This document shows positions 1 through 8,418 of a stretch of 26,031 nucleotides of DNA, piece by piece. Made by a program: the position numbers and the translations under genes. How positions within the stretch are numbered: position 1 is the first letter of the stretch; each line of letters opens with the position of its first letter. A model generated the notes under the pieces. It did no database searches and was not told the DNA's origin. It worked only from the letters and a program-made list of their open reading frames with translations. The DNA comes from Sedimentisphaerales bacterium (GTDB lineage Bacteria; Planctomycetota; Phycisphaerae; Sedimentisphaerales; SG8-4), in contig JAFGJR010000145.1 of NCBI GenBank assembly GCA_016928975.1, positions 1 to 26,031 of the forward strand, in the 5' to 3' direction.

Positions 1-1
1 A

Positions 2-601
2 TGTAAGAATATGTCACACGAAACGATTCTCCCCCAAAACCCCTTACCGCGCCAGCCCAATTTACCTAAAGTGCGCGCTGGCCCTGCGTCGCCCCCATAC
101 CCCAATCGAATCTCCTACATTCGGGAATTGAGACCCTATATGTATTGGCTTGGTTATCTCGCCACCGGCCGGGAAGCCGGAGAGCATGATTGGCGGGCCA
201 TAGGTGGGACCTGGGGAATCGCGACAAGTCGACTTGTGGACTGGCAGCCTTCAGGCGAGGCATTCGTCCCTCCAAGCTTGAAAAAGTCCTTGTTGGGAAT
301 ATCTCGCCCGCGGAACAGCAACGGCAAACTCTTGGCTAACTACGTCGCAAAGTACTTCGAAGACATGTGGCAGCATGTCTCGGATGTCGTCGCGGTCCTA
401 CGCACTGATGCTGAAGTCCACTATATTGTTGGGAATTCAACGTTCTACGGCACACTGCTTCCCGTCGAGGATGTCTTCAGGGATATGCTGCGAGAAGCCG
501 GTTTTCACGAGGTCGAGGTGACCAAGATACGCAAGAGGAACTCAAAGGCGGAGCTCTACGAGTTTGACGTGACCGGAAGAGGACTCCAGCGGTCCGCCTG
601 A
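2..601 (+). CDS. DNA methyltransferase, C-terminal part (5' end outside window)
   Basis: The reading frame is open to the left edge, so this is the 3' part of a longer gene; the ATG at 11 is probably internal. About 27 residues after that ATG is SPPY followed by PNR, which fits catalytic motif IV of amino-methyltransferases. The S/T-PPY form is typical of N4-cytosine enzymes, while N6-adenine enzymes usually have D/N-PPY. Further on are a GGTWG stretch and a VGNS strand, both common in the C-terminal half of such enzymes. No SAM-binding FxGxG motif follows motif IV, so it must lie upstream, beyond the window. The role would be methylation of DNA for restriction-modification or regulation. No restriction endonuclease is visible downstream. 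Base composition is lower in GC than the neighbouring housekeeping genes, which would fit horizontal gain. The family call is fairly sure; target base and specificity are inference. Confidence 0.75.
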   Translation, partial: CKNMSHETILPQNPLPRQPNLPKVRAGPASPPYPNRISYIRELRPYMYWLGYLATGREAGEHDWRAIGGTWGIATSRLVDWQPSGEAFVPPSLKKSLLGISRPRNSNGKLLANYVAKYFEDMWQHVSDVVAVLRTDAEVHYIVGNSTFYGTLLPVEDVFRDMLREAGFHEVEVTKIRKRNSKAELYEFDVTGRGLQRSA

Positions 602-739
602 TCTACCACACGAATTACCCACCGAGCTTCGAGCCGATGACTGCCCTTGTCGGATGAGCTTCGCCATCAGTCTTCACAGAGACCTTGTGCAGAGCGAGGA
701 GAAAAGTGTCGTGGCCTTTGATGTTTGTGGGGTGTGCAC

Positions 740-1081
740 GTGCAGGAGCTGATTGAGAGAATCCGGGCGTTCAACCGGGAGCGCGAGTGGGACAGGTATC
801 ACTCGCCCAAGAACCTCGTGATGGCGCTGGCAGGCGAGGTGGGCGAGCTGATCGAGCATTTCCAGTGGCTGACGGAGGAGCAGAGTCGCGCGTTGCCGCC
901 GGCGAAGAAGGCGGCGGTGGTGGAGGAGATCGGTGACATCACCCTGTGTCTGTTGAACCTGGCGGATCAGTTGGGCGTGGACATCCTCGACGCCGCCGGC
1001 CGCAAGCTGGAGCGCAATCGGGCCAAGTATCCGGTGGAGAAAGCCAGAGGGCGGGCGGACAAGTACACCGACCTGGGCTGA
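740..1081 (+). CDS. MazG-like nucleotide pyrophosphohydrolase (dCTPase/RS21-C6 type)
   Basis: A small all-alpha protein of about 113 residues. It hydrolyses non-canonical or surplus (d)NTPs to the monophosphate and pyrophosphate, using Mg2+. The metal site is visible as EVGELIEHFQW in the first half and EEIGDI in the second, the EExxE/ExxD pattern of the MazG/DCTPP1 fold. The ending RxKYxxL also fits the dCTPase-like subfamily. Upstream in-frame sequence is closed by a TGA at 719-721. Possible starts are TTG 725, GTG 734 and GTG 740; GTG 740 is preferred because it has a G-rich stretch about 7 nt upstream and gives the usual family N-terminus (QELIERIRAF). It stands alone between the methyltransferase and the convergent DUF11 lipoprotein gene. 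A house-cleaning role is inferred from the family. Confidence 0.85.
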   Translation: MQELIERIRAFNREREWDRYHSPKNLVMALAGEVGELIEHFQWLTEEQSRALPPAKKAAVVEEIGDITLCLLNLADQLGVDILDAAGRKLERNRAKYPVEKARGRADKYTDLG

Positions 1082-1088
1082 CACGGCG

Positions 1089-1128
1089 CAAAAAAAACGC
1101 GCCGCAGCACTCAGTGTGCCGCGGCGCG
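1089..1128 (-). terminator. intrinsic terminator of the DUF11 lipoprotein gene
   Basis: The hairpin has arms CGCGCCGC (1098-1105) and GCGGCGCG (1121-1128), an inner GCAC/GTGC extension and a TCAGT loop. On the minus strand it is followed by eight T residues (1097-1090). It lies just beyond the stop of the minus-strand gene. The plus-strand side has no T run, so it mainly serves the lipoprotein transcript, although the stem may also slow readthrough from the convergent MazG-like gene. Confidence 0.9.
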
Positions 1129-1138
1129 GATCGTTCGA

Positions 1139-2905
1139 TCATCTGCGGTCGGTGAACTGCTGGTAGATCCGGGTGACTTCGGTGGCCTCGACCGGCAACG
1201 CCAGCTCGCCTGTGTACATTGTCGTCTTGAACAGGACATCGCCTTGTCGAACGCCCTTGACGACGACTCGCCACGTGGCTTTCGCCTTGGGCTCGAGCGT
1301 GTGCAGCGGAGCGAAGCTGACGGTCCGGCCCATGAGCGACCCGGCGGTGGCGCCGGCGGACGACACGTATTGCAGCTTCTCATCGAGAATGCACGCGATG
1401 CGGACATTGCGATCGGCCGCGGAGCCTTCATTGGTCACCGTGACGACGTACGTCGTCGTGGCGCCCACCTCCACCGGGTCCTCCAGATCGATCAGGTCGA
1501 GCCGGGACGTTGCGATTCCCGTGACGATGGTCCTGGTCGAGTCCGACACCGTGTCGGCACAGTAGGCGGAGGCCGACGCGGTCGCCACCACTTCGCCCTC
1601 CTTCGTGGGCGTGTAGGAGACGCGGACCTTCTTGGAGGTGTTCGGCTCGAGAGTGCCGAGCTCCCAGATCAGCTTGGAGGCGGAGAACTGGGCGCCGGCG
1701 GTGGCCTCGATGGAGGTCACGTTCGGCGGAACGATGTCTTCGACGATCGTATCCCGCGCGGGACCATCGCCCTTGTTGAGAACGGTGATCTCGTAGGAGA
1801 CGGATCGGCCGAGATATTGTCGCTGCGGTCCGGACTTCGTGACGGCCAAGACCGGCTGGCGCACGTTGATGGTCGTCTGCTGCGAGTCGGCCTTGAGACC
1901 CGTGACGGAAGCGGCGGTCGCCTTGTTCGCAAAGGCACCGACTCTCGTCGCACGGAGCTTGACGGAGAATCGTCGTGACTCGCCGGCCACCAGGGTCCCG
2001 GCGTCCAGAGCGATCCTGTCCTTGCCTTCGGTCGTCTGCAAGCCTGCCGGCAGGACGTCCGCGATCTGGACGTTCTGGGCCGCCCCGGTTCCCGTGTTGG
2101 TGACAACGAATTCCAGCGGGATGGGCTCACACAGCAAGGCCTCGGTCGGCGCCGTCACTCTCAGCTCCAACGTCGGCTGGACAACATCGACCACGGCACA
2201 ATCGCGAACCGTGTGGGTGACCGACGTGCAGTGCTCCAGTCGTCTCGCGTCCGTGGCCACGCCGGATATCCGAATGTTCTTGCTCGCTCTGGGCCCGAGG
2301 GAATCGATATCCCACGTGAGCTTGTTGCCTTCCGCCGAGGAGGCGGTGGGCTCGGAGCTCTTGAACGTGAATTCCCTGGAGAGCATCTCCGAGAGGACGA
2401 TGCTGGTGAGCATCATCTCGGTCAGGTTGGTCACTTTGATCACGTATGTGAATGGCTCGCTGAGGCGGACCTCGGGGGGCATCATCTTGTCGATTTGGAT
2501 GATGCCGTAGTCCGGGCGCGGATAGACCATGGAGAAGGCGTGTCCGCCTGTCTCATCGACGGGGACAAGGCTGGCTCCGAGACCGATGGGTCTTGTGGAG
2601 GAGGCGGCCGCGGCATCATGTACGATCGGCTGAAGCTCCTCGACCGAGGCGGTCATGAGATCCGCCTTGGGAACTGGCGCGGCGGCTTTGTCGGTGGGCT
2701 CAGCCTTCTGGGTCGGCTCTTTCGAGGCCTCTGCGGCCGGCTGCTGCTCCGCCGCCGGTGTGACGCTGATCACGGGACGCAGGTCCTGGTTCCAGAAGTA
2801 GCTCGTGCCGTCGGCACCGCCCTGGCTCTTGGCGCTGTCTTGGCTGCTACAGCCTGCCAGGAGCATGGCAAGGAAGAGTATTGATATGGTCCGCACCTTC
2901 TTCAT
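1139..2905 (-). CDS. DUF11-repeat surface lipoprotein
   Basis: 588 residues from ATG 2905, which has AGGAG 7-8 nt upstream; the open frame runs further up but lacks comparable support. The N-terminus is a lipoprotein signal, MKK, a hydrophobic stretch, then lipobox LAGC with Cys19. A Ser/Ala/Pro/Glu-rich linker follows (about 20-130). Then come four DUF11-type Ig-like repeats, each about 95-110 residues, recognised by recurring patterns such as YxIxVxNxGxxxxxNVxIxDxLPxxL and LGTLxxxxSKxxxV. The family is found in cell-wall and outer-envelope proteins, where the repeats act as structural stalks or adhesion modules. No enzymatic motif is seen. It is likely anchored in a membrane facing the periplasm or cell surface. 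It is a single-gene unit with its own promoter (3024-3053) and terminator (1089-1128). Precise function is unknown. Confidence 0.85.
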   Translation of the reverse strand: MKKVRTISILFLAMLLAGCSSQDSAKSQGGADGTSYFWNQDLRPVISVTPAAEQQPAAEASKEPTQKAEPTDKAAAPVPKADLMTASVEELQPIVHDAAAASSTRPIGLGASLVPVDETGGHAFSMVYPRPDYGIIQIDKMMPPEVRLSEPFTYVIKVTNLTEMMLTSIVLSEMLSREFTFKSSEPTASSAEGNKLTWDIDSLGPRASKNIRISGVATDARRLEHCTSVTHTVRDCAVVDVVQPTLELRVTAPTEALLCEPIPLEFVVTNTGTGAAQNVQIADVLPAGLQTTEGKDRIALDAGTLVAGESRRFSVKLRATRVGAFANKATAASVTGLKADSQQTTINVRQPVLAVTKSGPQRQYLGRSVSYEITVLNKGDGPARDTIVEDIVPPNVTSIEATAGAQFSASKLIWELGTLEPNTSKKVRVSYTPTKEGEVVATASASAYCADTVSDSTRTIVTGIATSRLDLIDLEDPVEVGATTTYVVTVTNEGSAADRNVRIACILDEKLQYVSSAGATAGSLMGRTVSFAPLHTLEPKAKATWRVVVKGVRQGDVLFKTTMYTGELALPVEATEVTRIYQQFTDRR

Positions 2906-3273
2906 CACATCGCTCCTTTCACGTCTATGGGCAGCCAATACACGGAAAGCGCTGCTTCTCACACTAAAATATATGATAGAATGCCGTTGGCGCAAAGCCG
3001 GTACTCCCACCAATATTTGCCTAATTATACCATCTTTCCCATACTAAAGTCAATAGCTGTGTTCAGGCAAAGCGGCGGCATGGCTGTTCCCGGTGGCTGT
3101 AGGGTCCTATATCTGTGATTGTACGACTCTGTGCCTGCGGGCCGCCGTTGGCGATTCCTGCGGCCACAGCCTCAAAAACGCTTGCATCAGCACGGTTGTC
3201 TGGCTATGTTGCCGTGAATCAGGGTGGTGGCTTGCACTGATGCTCGTATTCTCCAAAACTGCATGGAGGCGCC
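2906..3273. other. intergenic region between divergent genes
   Basis: 368 bp separate the DUF11 lipoprotein (leftward) from the homocysteine methyltransferase/MTHFR gene (rightward). The AT-rich left part holds the minus-strand promoter described separately and a leader of about 110 nt. In the right part (3060-3262) I see no convincing plus-strand sigma70 promoter and no recognisable SAM, SAH or cobalamin riboswitch core, although such an element would make sense ahead of a methionine-pathway gene. Confidence 0.5.
3024..3053 (-). promoter_or_regulatory. sigma70-type promoter of the DUF11 lipoprotein gene
   Basis: Read on the minus strand, TTGACT (3053-3048) and a perfect TATAAT (3029-3024) are separated by 18 nt. 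This predicts a transcript start near 3017 and a 5' leader of about 110 nt before ATG 2905. It is one of the two best promoter matches in the window. Confidence 0.75.
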
Positions 3274-5139
3274 TTGAAGAGATCCGACTTTGACAGGCTG
3301 GTATCCGAGAGAGTTCTCATCGCCGACGGAGCCATGGGGACGATGCTCTACCAGCAAGGTGTCTTTCTCAACCGCTGCTTCGATGAGCTGAACCTGGCTG
3401 ACCCGGCACTCGTTCGGAAGGTACATGACGCATACGTCGATGCCGGCGCGGACGTGATCGAGACAAACACCTTTGGGGCGAACCGGTTGAAGCTGTCCAA
3501 GTACGGCCTGGCCAACGAGATCGACCAGATCAATTTCGCCGGGGCCAGGATCGCGAAGGCGGCGGCCGGGGGTAGGGTGCTGGTGGCGGGATCGATCGGT
3601 CCACTGGGATGCGAGCTGACCGAGCACGGCCCGGTTACACGGCGTGAGGCAGAGCAGGTATTCCGCCAGCACGGCTCTGCCCTGATCGACGCAGGAGTGG
3701 ATCTGCTCATCCTCGAGACGTTTCTCAATCCGGAGGAGTTGCTGGCCGCTGTAAGCGCCGTGAGTCCTCTGGCGGATGTGCCCATCATCGCGCAGATGAC
3801 CGTCAGCGAGAGCGGCGAGACGGTATACGGCGAGCCGATCGAGCAGGCGATATCGAGAATCAGCCGCGAGCCGCTCGTCTCGGCGGTCGGCCTCAACTGC
3901 TCCGTGGGACCATCGGGTATGCTGAGCAGCCTGGAGCGAATCCGTGTGGTCACCACCAAGCCGATCTCCATCCAGCCCAACGCAGGCATGCCCAGACAGG
4001 TCGAGGGACGGCAGCTCTACATGTCCACCCCCGAGTACATGGCCGAGTACGCCAAGCGGTTCTTCGAGAAGGGGGCCAGAATCATTGGAGGCTGCTGCGG
4101 AACGACGCCGGCGCACATCAAAGAGATCGCGCGGGCGGTCCGGGCGGTGGATAAGGCGATGAGCCGCCCCGTGATTTCGGTCACGACCAGCGCGCCGAGG
4201 GCGACGGCGCCTGTGCTCGGGGAACCCAGGCCCCTCGCCGAGAAATCCCATGTCGGCGCCAGGCTGGCGGCGGGGGAGCCGGTGACATTGATCGAGCTGA
4301 CGCCGCCTCGGGGTATCGACGTGGCGTCGGTCTTGAACAAAGCCAAACTCTGTGCCGGCGCCGGCGTGGATGCGATCAACATCCCCGATGGGCCTCGCGC
4401 CAGCTCGCGCCTGTCGCCGATGGTGACGGCGGTGCGCATTCAGCAGGAGGCCGGCATCGAGGCGATCCTGCATTTCTGCTGTCGCGACCGCAACCTGATC
4501 GGGATGCAGTCGGACATCCTCGGGGCCTCTGCGATCGGCCTGCGCAACCTGCTGATCATCACCGGGGACCCGCCCAAACTGGGGGAATACCCGAACGCCA
4601 CCGGCGTGTTCGACATGGATTCCATCGCCCTGACCAGCGTGGTGCGCAATCTCAATCGTGGCGTCGATATCGGTGGGAGCAGTATCGACCCGCCCACGGC
4701 GCTGACCATCGGCGTAGGCGCCAATCCCGTGGCGAGCGACCTGTCTCGCGAGATCGAGCGCTTTCGACAGAAGGTCCTGGCGGGCGCGGAGTTCGCCGTC
4801 ACGCAGCCGGTCTTCGACGCGGACAGCCTGGTGCGGTTCCTCGAAGCCATTGAAGAGTTTCGCATCCCTGTCATCGCGGGGATCTGGCCGTTCACGAGCT
4901 TCAAGAACGCCGAGTTCATGGCCAACGAGGTGCCCGGCGTCGTGGTCCCGCCGCGACTATTGGAGCGGATGAACGAGGCCACGACCAAGGAGCAGGGCCG
5001 CATCGCCGGCGTGCGGATCGCGCACGAGCTGGTCGCGGCGGTCAAGCCTCACGTGGCAGGCTTCGCCGTCAGCGCGCCGCTGGGCAACGTCAAGACCGCC
5101 CTGGCCGTGCTGGGCAAAATGGACGTTGGGGAGATGTAG
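3274..5139 (+). CDS. bifunctional homocysteine S-methyltransferase / methylenetetrahydrofolate reductase
   Basis: 621 residues from TTG 3274, with GGAGG ending 4 nt upstream; no ATG/GTG in frame gives a better N-terminus. Residues 1-290 form a Pfam S-methyl_trans (homocysteine methyltransferase) barrel. It starts with ADGAMGTMLYQ and carries the zinc ligands Cys209 (GLNCSVGP) and Cys274-Cys275 (GGCCGTTP). Residues about 325-621 are a methylenetetrahydrofolate reductase (MetF-like) FAD barrel with ITGDPP and a TQPVFD motif that fits folate binding. The first half transfers a methyl group to homocysteine to make methionine; the second makes 5-methyl-THF from 5,10-methylene-THF. The same architecture is known from Bacillus YitJ. 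Whether the methyl donor is S-methylmethionine, SAM or methylfolate cannot be read from sequence. It is cytosolic and probably linked to the folate supply of nearby thyX. It is not cobalamin MetH: no B12 domain is present. Confidence 0.9.
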   Translation: MKRSDFDRLVSERVLIADGAMGTMLYQQGVFLNRCFDELNLADPALVRKVHDAYVDAGADVIETNTFGANRLKLSKYGLANEIDQINFAGARIAKAAAGGRVLVAGSIGPLGCELTEHGPVTRREAEQVFRQHGSALIDAGVDLLILETFLNPEELLAAVSAVSPLADVPIIAQMTVSESGETVYGEPIEQAISRISREPLVSAVGLNCSVGPSGMLSSLERIRVVTTKPISIQPNAGMPRQVEGRQLYMSTPEYMAEYAKRFFEKGARIIGGCCGTTPAHIKEIARAVRAVDKAMSRPVISVTTSAPRATAPVLGEPRPLAEKSHVGARLAAGEPVTLIELTPPRGIDVASVLNKAKLCAGAGVDAINIPDGPRASSRLSPMVTAVRIQQEAGIEAILHFCCRDRNLIGMQSDILGASAIGLRNLLIITGDPPKLGEYPNATGVFDMDSIALTSVVRNLNRGVDIGGSSIDPPTALTIGVGANPVASDLSREIERFRQKVLAGAEFAVTQPVFDADSLVRFLEAIEEFRIPVIAGIWPFTSFKNAEFMANEVPGVVVPPRLLERMNEATTKEQGRIAGVRIAHELVAAVKPHVAGFAVSAPLGNVKTALAVLGKMDVGEM

Positions 5140-5275
5140 GTCTTGGAAATGGGAGCGGCGGATGGCAGCGGCAAAGGCTTTCCACTTGCTTAGCCGGCGT
5201 CCGCGAGCGCGGAGGAAGGGATCAAGGGGACGTTGACGATCATTCATCAACGCCGACCGAGAAAGGGGTACGACC

Positions 5276-6322
5276 TTGACTCTGGCAAAAGGCAACCGGT
5301 TGTTGGTGCAGGGCGCAATTCATCTGTTGACCATCATCACGTGTCTATGGATGGGAGGCTGTCCTTGGGGCGGCACTATGGGTGCCAGAATTAACGAACC
5401 TTACACCGAAAGCCCCCATGTGTATCCGGCAACTGCGTTTGACTTGACGCCGCATGATTGGTCAATACCTCTCCCATGGTGGATGATCGCCTTGGATCTG
5501 CCTTTTGCTTTGGTGACAGATACGGTTCTGCTGCCCGTTGACGTATACAAAATGTTGCACAACGCCGGCTCGCAGAATGAAGACCGCCACGTCTCCGGAA
5601 CCACCTCCACCGAGACAGAAGCAGGTGAACCTGTCGATGGCACGCGAAGGGACGTGCCCGGGAAAGGTATTCTGCTCATACAGGTGACTCTGGAAGATGA
5701 TGCGGAGGGTCGGGTGACCATCAGCCTGAAGGACACGCTGGAGCGCAATATCCTGATGAGGGGATGGTCGGGAAACCTACAACTCGACTTGGGCCTCTTG
5801 CCGGACGGCTATGAGCACTACCTCTGTTTTCGGTGTCCTGGTTTTTCGATACAATGTCGTCCAGTCTTAGTCTTTGGGGGTCAGTGCCACCCGAACGAAC
5901 TGCATATCAAGTTGTTCCGAACGCGTTACGTAGTCATGAGATATGCCTTCCATGAGGGGAAGCGCGCCCTAAAGAGCGGTACTCTTGGAGTGCAGGAAGA
6001 GCGTAAGGCTTTCCCCCCTGGGACAGGCCCGGAATTCTCCCACCTGGATTGGCAAGTCTTGCAGTGGACGGAGGTGCCGGATCTTGCTTTCCACAGGATT
6101 ACTCTTGGTTTCGGCTTGCTCAGAGCTCCGCCCGGTACCTCCTATGAAGATATGGTGGAAGCGCCTGAAACAGGTTACCAGTGCCGGAACATGAAGGCCG
6201 AGCCGGGCCTCGTGCTCTATTGCCGCGTGAATGGAGGTTCGCGTGAAGGCCTTGGTTACGGCAAACTCATGGTCGAGGATGTCACGGAAGCCCCTCCGGC
6301 AGGCGTTCCCGTGGCCAAGTAG
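5276..6322 (+). CDS. YceK/YidQ-like lipoprotein with long C-terminal extension
   Basis: 348 residues from TTG 5276, with GAAAGGGG 7-8 nt upstream. The N-terminus has a hydrophobic segment (about 9-26) ending in lipobox MGGC, lipidated Cys29 if processed. After it, YPAT and LDLPFALVTDTVLLPVDV (about 80-100) match the short YceK/YidQ (DUF1375) lipoprotein family, whose members are usually only about 75-110 residues. Here a further 250 residues follow that I do not recognise. They contain a beta-rich stretch, several cysteines and repeated aromatic residues. GC content is lower than in the flanking genes. It lies between the methionine gene and thyX but shares no obvious function with them. Envelope location is inferred from the lipobox; the role is unknown. 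Confidence 0.7.
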   Translation: MTLAKGNRLLVQGAIHLLTIITCLWMGGCPWGGTMGARINEPYTESPHVYPATAFDLTPHDWSIPLPWWMIALDLPFALVTDTVLLPVDVYKMLHNAGSQNEDRHVSGTTSTETEAGEPVDGTRRDVPGKGILLIQVTLEDDAEGRVTISLKDTLERNILMRGWSGNLQLDLGLLPDGYEHYLCFRCPGFSIQCRPVLVFGGQCHPNELHIKLFRTRYVVMRYAFHEGKRALKSGTLGVQEERKAFPPGTGPEFSHLDWQVLQWTEVPDLAFHRITLGFGLLRAPPGTSYEDMVEAPETGYQCRNMKAEPGLVLYCRVNGGSREGLGYGKLMVEDVTEAPPAGVPVAK

Positions 6323-6394
6323 CGCAGGGCCGCAGACTCCCCTCAGGGCGTCATGACATGGGGGCTCTTCGCCGGGCTTGTCAAAGGAGCATGC

Positions 6395-7012
6395 ATGGAT
6401 GGACTGGTGTACGGGACGCAGTTGGAGGTCGAGTTGGTGGCGATCACGCCCGATCCGGAGAGGGTGATCGAGCAGGCGGGAAGGACCTGCTATCAGAGTT
6501 ACGACCGCATCGGGGCGCAGTCGCATCGCGAGTTCATTCAGCGTCTGATCCACATGGGGCATGAATCGCCTCTGGAGCATGCCTATGCGACGTTTCGCAT
6601 CCGCAATTGCTCCCGTGCGATGACCCACCAGCTCGTGCGGCACCGGCTGATGGCGATCTCGCAGCAGTCGCAGCGATACGTCGATGAGGAGAGCTTCCGT
6701 TACGTCGTGCCGGAGACGATGCCGGCCGAGTTCGTCGAGGACTTCCACAAGGACATGGAGACGATTCAGCAGATGTATCGCAAGTGGCGGGATCGCGGCC
6801 TGAAAAAGGAGGACGCCCGCTTCGTCCTGCCCAACGCGTGCGTCAGCGAGATCATGGTCTCCGCGGACTTCCGCGAATGGCGCCACATCTTCAAGCTTCG
6901 CCTCTCGCCCAAGGCCCAATGGGAGATTCGTAGGGCCTGCCAGATGATGCTGGCAATCCTCAAGGAGCAAGCCGAAGCCTGCTTCAGTGACATCGTCTTG
7001 GACGGGCGGTAG
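6395..7012 (+). CDS. thyX: flavin-dependent thymidylate synthase ThyX
   Basis: 205 residues from ATG 6395, with AAGGAGC 4-5 nt upstream; an earlier in-frame ATG (6353) lacks such a site. The signature RHRX7S is present (RHRLMAISQQS), followed by QRYV, and the N-terminal part has SHREFIQRLIHMGHESPLEH, typical of the family. ThyX makes dTMP from dUMP using methylene-THF as carbon donor and FAD/NADPH as reductant, releasing THF rather than dihydrofolate. No thyA or folA is visible here, in line with ThyX organisms often lacking them. The stop codon lies 3 bp from the stop of the convergent phosphatase gene. Confidence 0.95.
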   Translation: MDGLVYGTQLEVELVAITPDPERVIEQAGRTCYQSYDRIGAQSHREFIQRLIHMGHESPLEHAYATFRIRNCSRAMTHQLVRHRLMAISQQSQRYVDEESFRYVVPETMPAEFVEDFHKDMETIQQMYRKWRDRGLKKEDARFVLPNACVSEIMVSADFREWRHIFKLRLSPKAQWEIRRACQMMLAILKEQAEACFSDIVLDGR

Positions 7013-7015
7013 CGC

Positions 7016-8293
7016 TCAGCGGATTTCGAGGCCTACGAGGGTCAGATCGTCCGCCTCGGCGGGGCTGAGGTGGCGAGTCTTTGCCAGCTCGGTCAGTCGG
7101 TCCACGATCTCGGCCATCGGGGCGTCTTGAACGGCCAGCAGCTCCTCGGTGAACTGGAACCGCTCGCTGGTTGTGGTGCTGCCGATCAGGGACTCGGCGC
7201 CGTCGGAGTAGAGCAGGACGCGGTCGCCGGCTTCGAGCGGGACCGTCTGCTGGATGAACTCGGCGTTGTCGAAGACGCCCAGCAAGGCGCCGCGGGACTG
7301 AAGCTGCTGCGGCGGCCGGCCTCGATGGAACAGGATGGGGTAAGGGTGGCCCGCTCGCGCGAACGTCAGTTGGCGCGTGCGGATGTTGAGCAGGCAATAA
7401 CAGCAGGTGGCGAACTGGTAGCCGGAAAGTCCCTGGCCGACCATCTTGAGGTTCAGGTTCTTCATGACCTCGGCGGGTGCGAAGATGCGATACGTGTTGC
7501 CGATCGTCTCACGCATCATCAGCGCCTGCTTGATGAAGATCGTCAGCAGGGCGGCGGGCATGGAGTGTCCCACGGCGTCGGCCAGGTAGAACCCGATGTG
7601 CTGCTCGTCGATCCTGGCGATATCGTAGATGTCACCCGAGACCCATTCGGCCGGCAGGAACGTGACGGACCATTGGGCCTCGTTGCAGTGGGGCAGATGG
7701 GAGGGCAGGAAATCACGCTGGACGAGCCCGGCCAGACGCAACTGGTCCGTGAGACTGTCCATGAGGGAACCGGTCGCCTCGGGCTGTCCTGCGGTCTTAC
7801 TGCCCGGCAGCCGTTCGGATGAGCCTGCCATGATGGACGGTTTCACCGCGATTCCGGCATTGGGCTTCCTGCGATAGGCCAGATTCATGCTGATCTGCGC
7901 CCAGAGGTCATCGAGCGCGATGGGATCGTGAGACGTGTTCGACGGCTGGGTGTGATTGGAGGACGCATGCAGGAGCTTCCTGACGGGTCGTCCGACGGGC
8001 TGGGTGAGCAGGATCGTGCCGATGTTGTCCCGCTCCAGGCACTCCATGATTCGTCCGAGCTCCGGATTCTCAGAGACGTTCATGCCTTCCGCGTCGATCA
8101 CGACGGTGCCGACGAGGTCGGGTCGGTCGTGAAGGGTGTGGTACCCAATGAGCGGCAGCAGACGGTAGGTCAGTTTCTTGTGCCGGAACAGTCGGCGGAT
8201 GGCCAGGGGCAAATCCATCTTGTCCGACAGAAACACCACATCCGTGAAGCTACCCGGCGCCTCGATACCCTCTTGTGCCTGTGTTTTGCCCAT
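7016..8293 (-). CDS. SpoIIE/RsbU-type PP2C phosphatase with degenerate receiver-like N-terminus
   Basis: The frame extends to GTG 8329, but ATG 8293 (MGKTQAQ) is a more usual start; neither has a strong ribosome site. Residues about 15-110 (from the ATG) look like a response-regulator fold: VVFLSD, then VGTVVIDAEGM and TILLT strands. A full set of receiver catalytic residues is not evident, so it may be a pseudo-receiver. Residues about 190-425 are the SpoIIE phosphatase domain, with SGDIYDI, LADAVGHSMPAALL, a GDRVLLYSDGAESL strand and a final ADDLTLV, which contain the metal-binding aspartates. Such enzymes dephosphorylate anti-sigma-factor antagonists or similar partners in partner-switching stress signalling. 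No anti-sigma factor gene is adjacent. Confidence 0.85.
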   Translation of the reverse strand: MGKTQAQEGIEAPGSFTDVVFLSDKMDLPLAIRRLFRHKKLTYRLLPLIGYHTLHDRPDLVGTVVIDAEGMNVSENPELGRIMECLERDNIGTILLTQPVGRPVRKLLHASSNHTQPSNTSHDPIALDDLWAQISMNLAYRRKPNAGIAVKPSIMAGSSERLPGSKTAGQPEATGSLMDSLTDQLRLAGLVQRDFLPSHLPHCNEAQWSVTFLPAEWVSGDIYDIARIDEQHIGFYLADAVGHSMPAALLTIFIKQALMMRETIGNTYRIFAPAEVMKNLNLKMVGQGLSGYQFATCCYCLLNIRTRQLTFARAGHPYPILFHRGRPPQQLQSRGALLGVFDNAEFIQQTVPLEAGDRVLLYSDGAESLIGSTTTSERFQFTEELLAVQDAPMAEIVDRLTELAKTRHLSPAEADDLTLVGLEIR

Positions 8294-8418
8294 AGAGACC
8301 GCTCTGTGTCGCACCCGTGGGCGCACCACGTGTCCCGCGGCCGTGCCGACACATCTAATGTCGTCCTGAAGAGCAGGTCACTTTGGCAGTTTCTTCCGTT
8401 GGCCGGTCCCCCGGACGC

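Noticed and set aside
3060..3273. SAM, SAH or cobalamin riboswitch ahead of the methionine-pathway gene
   Set aside because: No recognisable conserved core of these classes by eye; left as a plain intergenic region.
3187..4473. 428-residue minus-strand open frame
   Set aside because: Antisense to the homocysteine methyltransferase/MTHFR gene, with Arg/His/Gly-rich shadow composition and no recognisable domain.
5969..6970. 333-residue minus-strand open frame
   Set aside because: Opposite the lipoprotein 3' end and thyX; His/Leu/Arg-rich shadow without motifs.
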